From positions 558,001 through 622,000 of the forward strand of contig JACJZW010000001.1 in the NCBI GenBank assembly GCA_020635355.1: 64,000 nucleotides of DNA, read 5' to 3'. How positions within the stretch are numbered: the first letter of the stretch is position 1; each line of letters starts with the position of its first letter. Shown one piece after another: positions 27,016 to 35,129 of this stretch. Source of the stretch: Flavobacteriales bacterium. GTDB lineage: Bacteria > Bacteroidota > Bacteroidia > NS11-12g > UBA9320. The notes under the pieces are model-generated. The model saw only the letters and a program-made list of their open reading frames with translations. It was not told the DNA's origin and did not search any database. Both the position numbers and the translations under genes were made by a program.

Positions 27016-28782
27016 CTACGTCAATTCAGCGATTTGCTGCTGTTGGAGCAGTTCGTGATAGGCACCTTCGGCCTTGACCAAATCGTCGTGATTTCCCCGC
27101 TCCAGGACATTGCCTTTTTTGAGAACCAAAATTTCATCAGCATTACGAATGGTACTCAAACGGTGGGCAATCACAATGGACGTGCGGCCCTTCATCAATT
27201 CTGCAATGGCTACCTGAATGAGTTGCTCGGTTTCGGAGTCAACGGAAGAGGTTGCTTCATCCAGGATGAGAATTCGGGGATTGTACGCCAGGGCGCGGAC
27301 GAACGAAATAAGCTGACGTTGCCCAACCGACAAGGAACTTCCTCGTTCCATCACCTCATAGTCGTATCCCCCATCCAACTTCTGGATAAAGGTGTGCGCT
27401 CCAATCCGCTTGGAGGCCTCAATCATCTTTTCTTCAGTAATGTCAGGATTCATCAAGGTGATGTTATCCCGTATCGATCCGGAGAACAAAAAGACATCCT
27501 GCAACACAAAGGCAACTTGTGATCGCAGGTTACTCAGATCCCATTCAGACAGTTCCACCCCATCAATCAAAATCTCACCTTCGTTGTAATCATAGAATCG
27601 TGTAAGCAGATTCACCAGCGTTGATTTGCCTGAACCCGTTGCACCAACCAAAGCCAATGTCTTACCCTCCGGCACATCGAAGCTGATGCCTTTGATGATT
27701 TCTTCATCCTCATTATACCCGAACCGAACGGTGTTGAACACCACTTCGCCACGGACACCTGCCCGATGCTTTCCGGAAACTTCAACCTGATCCACATCGT
27801 CCAGAACCTTAAAAATTCGCTCAGACGCCACCATACCCATTTGCATCGTGTTAAACCGATCCGCAATCATTCGAATGGGCCGGAAAAACATATTCAAATA
27901 GAGAATGAATGCCACAATGATTCCAGGACTGGTGGTGCCGGACAATGCTCCGCGCGAGCCATACCAGATCAGCAAACCTATGGCCGTTGCCGTGATGATT
28001 TCTACGATCGGGAAGAAAATGGCATAATGAAAAATGGATCGAATGTTGGCATCTCTGTGCAACCGGTTGATCTCCCGGAATTTCTCAAATTCCCGATTCT
28101 CCCGGTTAAAGATCTGAACCACACGCATGCCCGTTATGTGCTCCTGAACAAAGGCATTGAGTCGGGCAATCTGAGTCCGCACATCCTGAAAGGCCTTCTT
28201 TACGCCTTTTCGAAATTGATTGGAGGCGTAGATCAGGAGGGGTAAAACCGACAAACAGATCAACGACAACTTCCAATCGGTTACGAACATTAGGATCGTA
28301 ATCACCACAATTTGGAGCATGTCGCCCGTAATGGTGATGACCCCTTGTGAAAAGATATTGGCCACCGTTTCGATATCCGATACGGATCGGGTTACTAAGG
28401 TTCCAATGGGTGTTTTGTCGTAATAACGAACCTTCATCGACATCAAATGTCGATACACCCGAACCCTTAAATCATTGATTACCTGTTGTCCCAAATAATT
28501 GGTAATCCAGGTGTTGAAGAACATGACGATGGTTTGCAGGAGCAGTAATCCCAGCAAAATGGTGATCATCCTGATCAGGCCATCGGCATCTCCATTGGCC
28601 ACATGAACATCCAACGTGCGTTGAATCAAAATGGGCTGCAGCGGAGAAACCACGGCCATAAAGATGGTGGTAAAGATGGCTAGGAAACCATATTTCTTAT
28701 ACGGTTTGGCCAGACGAATGATGCGTCCGAGCAAATGAAGATCCAGGACATCGCCTGTTTTTGATGATTTCTCGCTACTCAA
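27016..28782 (-). CDS. ABC exporter, fused permease-ATPase (MsbA/MdlB type)
   Basis: 588 aa half-transporter. Six membrane helices fill roughly residues 30-330, followed by an ABC domain with Walker A GATGSGKST (near 380), signature LSVGQRQ, Walker B ILILDEAT and the H-loop IAHRLST. It should work as a homodimer or heterodimer exporting lipids, peptides or drugs; the substrate is not readable. It overlaps truA by ATGA (4 bp), so it is the last gene of thiolase-truA-ABC. Confidence 0.93.
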   Translation of the reverse strand: MSSEKSSKTGDVLDLHLLGRIIRLAKPYKKYGFLAIFTTIFMAVVSPLQPILIQRTLDVHVANGDADGLIRMITILLGLLLLQTIVMFFNTWITNYLGQQVINDLRVRVYRHLMSMKVRYYDKTPIGTLVTRSVSDIETVANIFSQGVITITGDMLQIVVITILMFVTDWKLSLICLSVLPLLIYASNQFRKGVKKAFQDVRTQIARLNAFVQEHITGMRVVQIFNRENREFEKFREINRLHRDANIRSIFHYAIFFPIVEIITATAIGLLIWYGSRGALSGTTSPGIIVAFILYLNMFFRPIRMIADRFNTMQMGMVASERIFKVLDDVDQVEVSGKHRAGVRGEVVFNTVRFGYNEDEEIIKGISFDVPEGKTLALVGATGSGKSTLVNLLTRFYDYNEGEILIDGVELSEWDLSNLRSQVAFVLQDVFLFSGSIRDNITLMNPDITEEKMIEASKRIGAHTFIQKLDGGYDYEVMERGSSLSVGQRQLISFVRALAYNPRILILDEATSSVDSETEQLIQVAIAELMKGRTSIVIAHRLSTIRNADEILVLKKGNVLERGNHDDLVKAEGAYHELLQQQQIAELT

Positions 28783-29537
28783 TTTTCGTCTTTTATACGC
28801 CTCCAGTTTGTTCGGTCATAAACCACATCCGATAGCATCAATCCCTTTGCCGGCACCGATCGTCCAGCAGCAGACCGATCCTGTGATCGCAGAATGTGAT
28901 TCAGGTCGGCCAAAGTTATCTTATTCAGTCCCAAGTCCAAAAGGGTTCCAACCATGGCCCGAACCATATTGCGCAAAAAACGATCTGCCCGCACGGTAAA
29001 TCGCAGTTCGTGCCCTGATTGCGTCCACTCCGCATGACGAACATCACAACGGTTGGTTTTGTTTTCGCTGTGCAGTTTACAGAATGCCCCAAACTCAGTG
29101 GCTGATTTGATCAGTTCACAACCTTCGTTCATGCGCTTCACGTCGTAAATCCGACGATCCAGATACATCAGCTCTCCTTCAAACACATTTTTGATCGGGG
29201 TAATGCGATAGTGATATTCCCGCTCCACTGCATCAAATCGTGCGTGAAATGAATCAGCTACCTGATAGATGCCATCCACTGAAATATCGTCCGGAAGCAA
29301 GCCATTGATCCGGCTTTGAGGATTTTCAGGAAGGTGGGCAGCATCAAAATGAGCGACAAAGTGGGTGGCGTGAACGCCGGTATCGGTTCGGCCACAACCG
29401 GTTAGTTCAATATTTGCTTGTATAACCGTGTTGACTGCCCGGGTAAGTTCTTCTTGCACGGATGTGGCGTTATTCTGCGCCTGCCAACCGTGGTACCGAC
29501 TTCCCAGATAAGATATTTCCAGCGCGTATCGCGTCAC
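28779..29537 (-). CDS. truA: tRNA pseudouridine(38-40) synthase TruA
   Basis: Modifies U38-U40 in the anticodon arm. 252 aa. Motifs are YLGSRYHGWQ at the start, the catalytic GCGRTDTGVHA, and RADRFLRNMVRAMVGTLL. The start is GTG 29537, lying 1 nt after the thiolase stop (TAAGGTG), so expression is coupled. No ATG exists near the conserved N-terminus. Confidence 0.96.
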   Translation of the reverse strand: MTRYALEISYLGSRYHGWQAQNNATSVQEELTRAVNTVIQANIELTGCGRTDTGVHATHFVAHFDAAHLPENPQSRINGLLPDDISVDGIYQVADSFHARFDAVEREYHYRITPIKNVFEGELMYLDRRIYDVKRMNEGCELIKSATEFGAFCKLHSENKTNRCDVRHAEWTQSGHELRFTVRADRFLRNMVRAMVGTLLDLGLNKITLADLNHILRSQDRSAAGRSVPAKGLMLSDVVYDRTNWRRIKDEN

Positions 29538-29538
29538 C

Positions 29539-30741
29539 TTAGCAGCGCTCGAAAATCACGGCTTTGCCCTGTCCTACTCCAACGCACATGGTTGCCACCC
29601 CGTAGCGAACCTCACGCTTCTGCATTTCATGTAGGAGGGTGGTGGCAATTCGCGCCCCGCTGGCTCCCAATGGATGACCAATAGCAATGGAGCCTCCGTT
29701 AACGTTAACGATGTTCGGATCGAGGTCCATTTCGTTCATACAAGCGATGGCTTGCGCGGCAAACGCCTCATTGAGTTCGAACAATCCAATATCCGACGTG
29801 TTAAGTCCGGCGCGTTGCAAGGCTTTTCGGGTGGCTGAAACCGGCCCAATGCCCATAATGTCCGGATGCACTCCTGTGGCGGCCATGGAAACCACCCGTG
29901 CCATTGGTTTTAAATTCATGTCCTTCACGGCTTGTTCTCCCACGATAAGCAGTGCAGCGGCTCCATCATTAATGCCGGATGAATTACCCGCAGTAACGGT
30001 TCCATTTGCCCTAAAAGCCGGTTTTAACGTTCCTAGTTTTTCTACCGAACTAAGTCTGGGGTGCTCATCCTTATCAAATACAATGGCATCGCCCTTGCGT
30101 TGAGGAATGATTACCGGTGCCAACTCATTGGCAAATCGTCCGGCTTCATGAGCTGCCTGATACTTTAATTGAGTTTGATGGGAAAATTCATCCTGTTGGA
30201 GTCGGGTTACCTGGAATCGCTCCGCTACATTTTCCGCTGTTTCGCCCATGGCAAACGGATAATAGGCTTCCGCAAGTTTGGGATTGGTAAATCGCCAACC
30301 GATGGACGTATCATAGATTTCCGGAGTCCTACTGTAGGCTGATTCGGCTTTAGCCATGACAAATGGGGCGCGCGTCATACTCTCCACGCCTCCGGCAACA
30401 AAGGCATCACCCATACCACACATGATGCCTTTTGCGGCATCCGAAATGGATTGCAGACCACTGGCACACAAACGGTTAACGGTTACTCCGGGGACTTCCA
30501 CGGGAATACCTGCCATGAGTAAGGCCATTCGCGCAACATTCCGATTATCTTCTCCGGCTTGATTGGCCGCCCCAAAAATGACATCCTCAATTCGTGTCAG
30601 ATCAAGATTAGGATTGCGCTCTATGAGTGTTTTGATCACATGAGCTGCGAGATCATCGGGGCGCACCGATGCAAGGGTTCCGCCAAAACGTCCAACCGGC
30701 GTTCGGACCGCATCGATTACGTAAGCATTATTCAATTCCAT
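29539..30741 (-). CDS. Thiolase, 3-oxoadipyl-CoA thiolase-like
   Basis: 400 aa acyl-CoA thiolase. It has the active-site Cys in VNRLCASGLQS, the ELNEAFAAQA block, GGSIAIGHPLGASGAR with the catalytic His, and CVGVGQGKAVIFER with the second Cys. Segments such as ANQAGEDNRNVARMALLMAG and YDTSIGWRF resemble the PcaF/PaaJ branch more than FadA. No aromatic-degradation genes are adjacent, so general beta-ketothiolase activity is as likely. An exact -7 box lies 19 nt upstream. Confidence 0.92.
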   Translation of the reverse strand: MELNNAYVIDAVRTPVGRFGGTLASVRPDDLAAHVIKTLIERNPNLDLTRIEDVIFGAANQAGEDNRNVARMALLMAGIPVEVPGVTVNRLCASGLQSISDAAKGIMCGMGDAFVAGGVESMTRAPFVMAKAESAYSRTPEIYDTSIGWRFTNPKLAEAYYPFAMGETAENVAERFQVTRLQQDEFSHQTQLKYQAAHEAGRFANELAPVIIPQRKGDAIVFDKDEHPRLSSVEKLGTLKPAFRANGTVTAGNSSGINDGAAALLIVGEQAVKDMNLKPMARVVSMAATGVHPDIMGIGPVSATRKALQRAGLNTSDIGLFELNEAFAAQAIACMNEMDLDPNIVNVNGGSIAIGHPLGASGARIATTLLHEMQKREVRYGVATMCVGVGQGKAVIFERC

Positions 30742-30760
30742 AGTATGGGTTAAGGGGGCA

Positions 30761-30768
30761 CAAATTTA
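30761..30768 (-). promoter_or_regulatory. Bacteroidota -7 box for the thiolase-truA-ABC operon
   Basis: Minus-strand TAAATTTG, an exact TAnnTTTG match, 19 nt before the thiolase ATG. Confidence 0.5.
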
Positions 30769-30849
30769 TCCCTTTAACATCTGAATCCCTTTTTAGATTT
30801 GGGGTTGAAGAAATCCCTTCACGAACGTGAGGTCAACTCCTGATTCGAG

Positions 30850-30857
30850 TAATTTTG
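30850..30857 (+). promoter_or_regulatory. Bacteroidota -7 box for the DUF4293 gene
   Basis: TAATTTTG, an exact consensus match ending 4 nt before the ATG at 30862, so the message is probably leaderless. Confidence 0.55.
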
Positions 30858-30861
30858 TCGC

Positions 30862-31323
30862 ATGATCCAGCGCAAACAATCCATCTACCTCTTTTTGATT
30901 GTCATTCTCTCCGTTATTTTGGTTCAGTTCGATCCATCGTTTTACAAAACACAGGACCCCAACACAGAGCAGGTGATTCAAGTTGGTTACTCCACCACCA
31001 CCATGGGGGCCGAGGTGGTTGGCCAAAATACCGGAATGATTTATCTGTTTTACGCCGTTGCGTTGCTGTCCTTAATTACCATCTTTCTTTACCGTAACCG
31101 CAAGCTTCAAATGAAATTGATCATGGGCGTAATTGCCTTTGGCATTGTGGTCATGATTAACATGTATCACTACAGCATCGGAATGAACTATTTCGAACAG
31201 GGAACCACCGAGTTTACCTCCTTTGCGATTTCACCAGTAGCCATCCTACTTTTGGGGATTCTGGCGCTTCGAGGGGTTCAAAAGGATGAAAAGCTGGTTC
31301 GTTCCGTGGATCGAATCCGATGA
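30862..31323 (+). CDS. DUF4293 four-helix membrane protein
   Basis: 153 aa with the typical MIQRKQSIYLFL opening of DUF4293, a Bacteroidota-restricted family of unknown role. Four membrane helices are visible (about 6-22, 58-75, 84-101, 120-138). The segment after helix 1 is probably periplasmic. Its stop overlaps the next start as ATGA, so it is co-transcribed with the double ABC ATPase. Confidence 0.85.
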   Translation: MIQRKQSIYLFLIVILSVILVQFDPSFYKTQDPNTEQVIQVGYSTTTMGAEVVGQNTGMIYLFYAVALLSLITIFLYRNRKLQMKLIMGVIAFGIVVMINMYHYSIGMNYFEQGTTEFTSFAISPVAILLLGILALRGVQKDEKLVRSVDRIR

Positions 31324-32966
31324 GTACGCCCCTTCTTTCCGTTGAGAATTTATCGGTGTCCTTCCCGAGTCCGGAAGGATTCAACACCGTTGTAAAACGA
31401 TTTGACCTTCATCTAAACCGGGGTGATGTGGTGGGCATCGTGGGCGAATCAGGTTCTGGAAAAAGTGTGAGTTGTATGAGTTTGGTCCGGCTCATTGAGC
31501 AGGCCCAACTATCCGCAGAGGGCATACAACTATACGACGAAAATGGCCTTCCCACGGATCTTCTTAACTGCGAAACTTCCAACCTCCGCACGATCCGCGG
31601 AAAACGAATTGCCTACATTTTTCAGGAACCCATGACCGCCCTACACCCGCTTTACACCTGTGGTCATCAATTGATCGAAGCCATTCGTATTCATCAGAAC
31701 ATGGATAATCGATCGGCCAGACAGAAGGCCATCCAGTTGTTCACGGAGATGGAACTTCCCAATCCGGAAAATATGGTGGATCGTTATCCGCATGAGTTGT
31801 CGGGCGGACAACGACAGCGCGTTATGATTGCCATGGCCCTGTGCAATGATCCGGATTTGCTCATCGCCGATGAACCAACTACCGCTTTGGACAGCATTCT
31901 GCAGAAGGCGCTGATTGAACGGATGGTAAAGAGCTGCGCTGAACGCGATGCAGGATTGATTTTGATCTCGCACGACATCCACCTGGTGCGTTCCTTCACC
32001 TCGCAGCTGCTGGTGATGTACAAGGGTGAGGTAGTGGAACGCGGATCAACCAGGGAGGTGGTGGATCATCCTCAGAATCTCTATACCCGAAGTTTGTTGA
32101 TGTGTCAGCCCAGCTACCAAAACAAGCGTTCGGTGCTACCTACACTGGCAGAGTTAACCGAGGTTTCAGATGATGGATTTTCCGAAAAGTTATTTCAACC
32201 ATCCTACTTTACCTTCCCTCCCATTAATCAGGATGAGCCGGTCTTGAGCCTTTCCGGACTGCACAGATCATTTGAAAAAGACGGAAAAACCATCCACGCG
32301 GTTAGTGATGTCTCCCTGGAACTTTATCGTGGCGAGACCCTGGGCTTGGTAGGCGAGTCGGGCTGCGGAAAGAGTACCTTATCTAAATTAATCATTGGAC
32401 TGCTCCAACCCGATTCCGGTTCCATTCGCTTCAGAAAGCCCACCCGAAACCGAAAGGAATTTGCCCGGAACGTACAAATGATCTTTCAGGATCCGTATTC
32501 CTCATTGAATCCTGTTCTATCCGTAAATGACATCATTGGCGAGGTCCTGGATGTTCATGGACTGGCTTCCTCCAAATCGGATCGAGTTCAACGCATTGAA
32601 AAGTTATTGAATGAAGTGGGTCTTTCACCTACTGATCGGCACAAATACCCGCATGAATTTTCGGGCGGACAACGCCAGCGGATCAGTATTGCCCGAGCAT
32701 TGGCAGCGGAACCGGATATTCTGATTTGCGATGAATCGGTTTCAGCGTTGGATATATCCGTTCAGGCTCAAATTCTCAATTTGTTTAACCAGCTGAAGAT
32801 ATCCCGAAAGCTTACGTACATTTTCATCACCCACGACATCCACGTGGTTAGCTACATCAGTGACCGGATCATGGTTATGCGACGAGGAGTTGTGGAGGAA
32901 ATGGGCCCTGTAGAAGCGATTGTAGAACGACCCAGATCGGAGTATACCAGGAGTTTAATTGGGTAG
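31320..32966 (+). CDS. Double ABC ATPase of oligopeptide/nickel type (GsiA/YejF-like)
   Basis: 548 aa with two complete ATPase domains: the first with GESGSGKSVS and LSGGQRQR, the second with GESGCGKSTL and FSGGQRQR, plus LIADEPTTALD and LICDESVSALD Walker B regions. It energises import by a permease pair (DppBC/YejBE type), but no permease or binding protein is nearby, so it is an orphan ATPase gene here. ATGA overlap with the DUF4293 gene. A repeat array starts 13 bp after its stop. Confidence 0.93.
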   Translation: MSTPLLSVENLSVSFPSPEGFNTVVKRFDLHLNRGDVVGIVGESGSGKSVSCMSLVRLIEQAQLSAEGIQLYDENGLPTDLLNCETSNLRTIRGKRIAYIFQEPMTALHPLYTCGHQLIEAIRIHQNMDNRSARQKAIQLFTEMELPNPENMVDRYPHELSGGQRQRVMIAMALCNDPDLLIADEPTTALDSILQKALIERMVKSCAERDAGLILISHDIHLVRSFTSQLLVMYKGEVVERGSTREVVDHPQNLYTRSLLMCQPSYQNKRSVLPTLAELTEVSDDGFSEKLFQPSYFTFPPINQDEPVLSLSGLHRSFEKDGKTIHAVSDVSLELYRGETLGLVGESGCGKSTLSKLIIGLLQPDSGSIRFRKPTRNRKEFARNVQMIFQDPYSSLNPVLSVNDIIGEVLDVHGLASSKSDRVQRIEKLLNEVGLSPTDRHKYPHEFSGGQRQRISIARALAAEPDILICDESVSALDISVQAQILNLFNQLKISRKLTYIFITHDIHVVSYISDRIMVMRRGVVEEMGPVEAIVERPRSEYTRSLIG

Positions 32967-32978
32967 CCCGTTGTAGCG

Positions 32979-33721
32979 GCGCGAGTGTTCCGACGTTAGC
33001 AGGCTCACTTGAGGATAGATCAAAGATCAAATTGCCAAGAGCAAAACGGGGAGCAGTTAGCAGGGAGCGGGGAGCCCGTGACGCTCGTTTCACTCGGTCA
33101 GGGTAAACAGTTAGCCGTAGTAAGCAGCGCGAGTGTTCCGAACGCAGTGAGGGTCACTCGTGCCTGAAACCTTCTGAAAACGTTTGCTCAAGTGTTCCGA
33201 CGAAAGGAGGCTCACTTGAGTTTGGTTCGAAAATCAAAGTGCAAAGATCAAAACGGTTAGCAGGGAGCAGTTAGCAGGGAGCCCGTGACGCTCGTTTCAC
33301 TCGGTCAGGGTAAACAGTTAGCCGCAGCGGGTGGCGCGAGTGTTCCGAACGCAGTGCGGGTCACTCGTGCCTAAAAACTTCTGAAAACGAATGTTCAAGT
33401 GTTCCGACGACAGGAGGCTCACTTGAGTTTGGTTCAAAAATCAAATTGCAAAGAGCAAAACGGTTAGCAGGTAGCAGTTAGCGGGGAGCCCGTGACGCTC
33501 GTTTCACTCGGTCAGGGTAAACAGTTAGCCGTGATGTGCGGCGCGAGTGTTCCGAACGCAGTTCGGGTCACTCGTGCTTGAAACCTTGTGAAAAAGAAGG
33601 CTCAAGTGTTCCGACGTTAGGAGGTTCACTTGAGTTTGGTTCAAAAATCAAAGTGCAAAGATTAAAACGGGTAGCGGGGAGCACGTGACGCTCGTTTCAC
33701 TCGGTCAGGGTAAACGGTTAG
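32979..33721 (+). repeat. Tandem array of a 207-bp two-hairpin intergenic repeat
   Basis: Unit starts GCGCGAGTGTTCC at 32979, 33127, 33334 and 33541; the last two full spacings are exactly 207 bp. Each full unit has hairpin 1 (CGAGTG...CACTCG), hairpin 2 (CTCAAGTG...CACTTGAG) with the shared loop word TGTTCCGA, then heptamers GTTAGCA/GGGAGCA, and GTGACGCTCGTTTCACTCGG. The first unit (148 bp) is a deletion product joining the left arm of hairpin 1 to the right arm of hairpin 2. The last unit is cut at about 181 bp. There is no ORF inside; the whole gap 32967-33815 lacks genes. Confidence 0.93.
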
Positions 33722-33783
33722 CAGTTAGGGGTTGTTCGGGACGATATTCAGGATTAATGTGTGGTGGTAATCATTAAAATAAC

Positions 33784-33825
33784 GTAGCCCTTAGCCCTTA
33801 GATTTTAGCTATTCGTTATTCCCTA
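33784..33825. repeat. 7-bp periodic array entering the 3' end of the thioredoxin-like gene
   Basis: GTAGCCC, TTAGCCC, TTAGATT, TTAGCTA, TTCGTTA, TTCCCTA in register. The last heptamers include the stop codon (33816-33818) of the gene on the minus strand. Confidence 0.75.
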
Positions 33826-35039
33826 GTCGCCCCTCCTTTTTGTCCTGCTTTTTGTGCTTCCTGAATATTTTTCAAGAGCGTTTCCGTTGCCGTAACATTT
33901 TTATCCTCAGCCTTTCCCATTTTGATGGCCGTTTGTGCAGCCTTCTCAGCCTTGTTGAATTGCTCGGTTTTAAACAAAAGGCATGCGTACGTATCCCATA
34001 CATGCCAGGAGGTTTCGGAATTAACGGTGAGATGTAGCCATCCAACGGCCAGATTTAACACTTCCGGATCGGTGCACTTTTCGTAAATATTCCAGGCATA
34101 GGTGTTTAAATAGTCATCCGTGATGTACTTATCGTACGAATGAAAGACCTCTTCAATGGCATAAGCCAGTTCTTTCCATCGCTCACATTCATTCAGGTAA
34201 TGTATTCGGTACATGAGAGCCATTCGCTCCGGTTCTTCGGTAAAATTGTACTGCACCAGACTGATGGCCAGATCAGCCAGTGTATCGTTTTTGAATTTGG
34301 AAGCTTGTCGGATCCAACTCGAAGCAATATCACCCATCAGTTTATCAAACTCATCGGCACCAAATAACTGTATGAAGACATCCTTCTGACTGGTGATCAT
34401 CCGTGTTTTATCGTAGTCCAATAAATAGTAATACCGATTGATGGTTCGCCACGTGGCTTCGTCAGCGAGGTTTGTAACGGTTGCGTACCAGGCTTCGAAA
34501 GCCGCTGAATCGGCAAATGCACGTTTGTTTTTTTCGGCGAAGGCTTGTTTATAAATGGTTGGATAGCTGATAAATCCATCGGCGTAGCCGGGTTTTTTAA
34601 ACTGATTTTCAGGGTTTAGCGCTTTTGTTAAAGCCTCCTGAAACCGGGGAATGGTATGGTACCCCACTAATTTGTACACCAAACGTCCATCGGTATTAAA
34701 AATTAAAAAGGTGGGAAAGGAATTAATACCATACTTCATGGCGATCATCCGGCCGGTTTCTGTTTTTTCCATTTCAATCTTGGCCGTTACAAAAACCGTA
34801 TTCATGCGGTTAAAAACACTGGAGTCTGAAAAGGTCTTCTGATCCATCACCTTGCACCAACCACACCAATCCGTATAAGCATCCAAAAACACATAGGATT
34901 TGTGATTTGCCTTGGCCTCATTCAGGATGGCCTGCCATTCGGTTTGTTCTGAAACCATTAGCTGGGCAAAACTGTTAAGCGGGGTACAAAGTACCATTAG
35001 AACAGATGCCCATAAAGCTGCAAATTTGGTGTGTATCAT
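33816..35039 (-). CDS. Secreted thioredoxin-fold protein with helical repeat tail
   Basis: 407 aa from ATG 35039 (a TTG at 35063 is the alternative). Signal peptide about residues 5-26 (ending NSFAQ). The thioredoxin-like domain has the redox motif C59-G-W-C62 within DAYTDWCGWCKVMDQKTF and the cis-Pro segment NSFPTFLIF. Residues about 160-407 are helical, with TPR-like helices near the end (TEQFNKAEKAAQTAIKMGK). Probably a periplasmic oxidoreductase or chaperone. Divergent from rnr. Confidence 0.85.
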   Translation of the reverse strand: MIHTKFAALWASVLMVLCTPLNSFAQLMVSEQTEWQAILNEAKANHKSYVFLDAYTDWCGWCKVMDQKTFSDSSVFNRMNTVFVTAKIEMEKTETGRMIAMKYGINSFPTFLIFNTDGRLVYKLVGYHTIPRFQEALTKALNPENQFKKPGYADGFISYPTIYKQAFAEKNKRAFADSAAFEAWYATVTNLADEATWRTINRYYYLLDYDKTRMITSQKDVFIQLFGADEFDKLMGDIASSWIRQASKFKNDTLADLAISLVQYNFTEEPERMALMYRIHYLNECERWKELAYAIEEVFHSYDKYITDDYLNTYAWNIYEKCTDPEVLNLAVGWLHLTVNSETSWHVWDTYACLLFKTEQFNKAEKAAQTAIKMGKAEDKNVTATETLLKNIQEAQKAGQKGGATRE

Positions 35040-35067
35040 GTTGGGAAGATAACGTAAATACAATCCT

Positions 35068-35075
35068 CAAATGTA
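35068..35075 (-). promoter_or_regulatory. Bacteroidota -7 box for the thioredoxin-like gene
   Basis: Minus-strand TACATTTG, exact consensus. The TTG at 35063 lies 4 nt after it and the ATG at 35039 lies 28 nt after it, so either a near-leaderless or a short-leader message is possible. Confidence 0.5.
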
Positions 35076-35114
35076 CCTCCCGGATTTCTTGACATCTGCA
35101 TCACAGCACTTTTA

Positions 35115-35122
35115 TACCTTTG
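35115..35122 (+). promoter_or_regulatory. Bacteroidota -7 box for rnr
   Basis: TACCTTTG, exact consensus, ending 7 nt before the TTG start of rnr. Confidence 0.6.
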
Positions 35123-35129
35123 TTGCCTC

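Noticed and set aside
32979..33721. CRISPR array
   Set aside because: The 207-bp unit is repeated as a whole, has no short repeats with unique spacers, and no cas genes are present.
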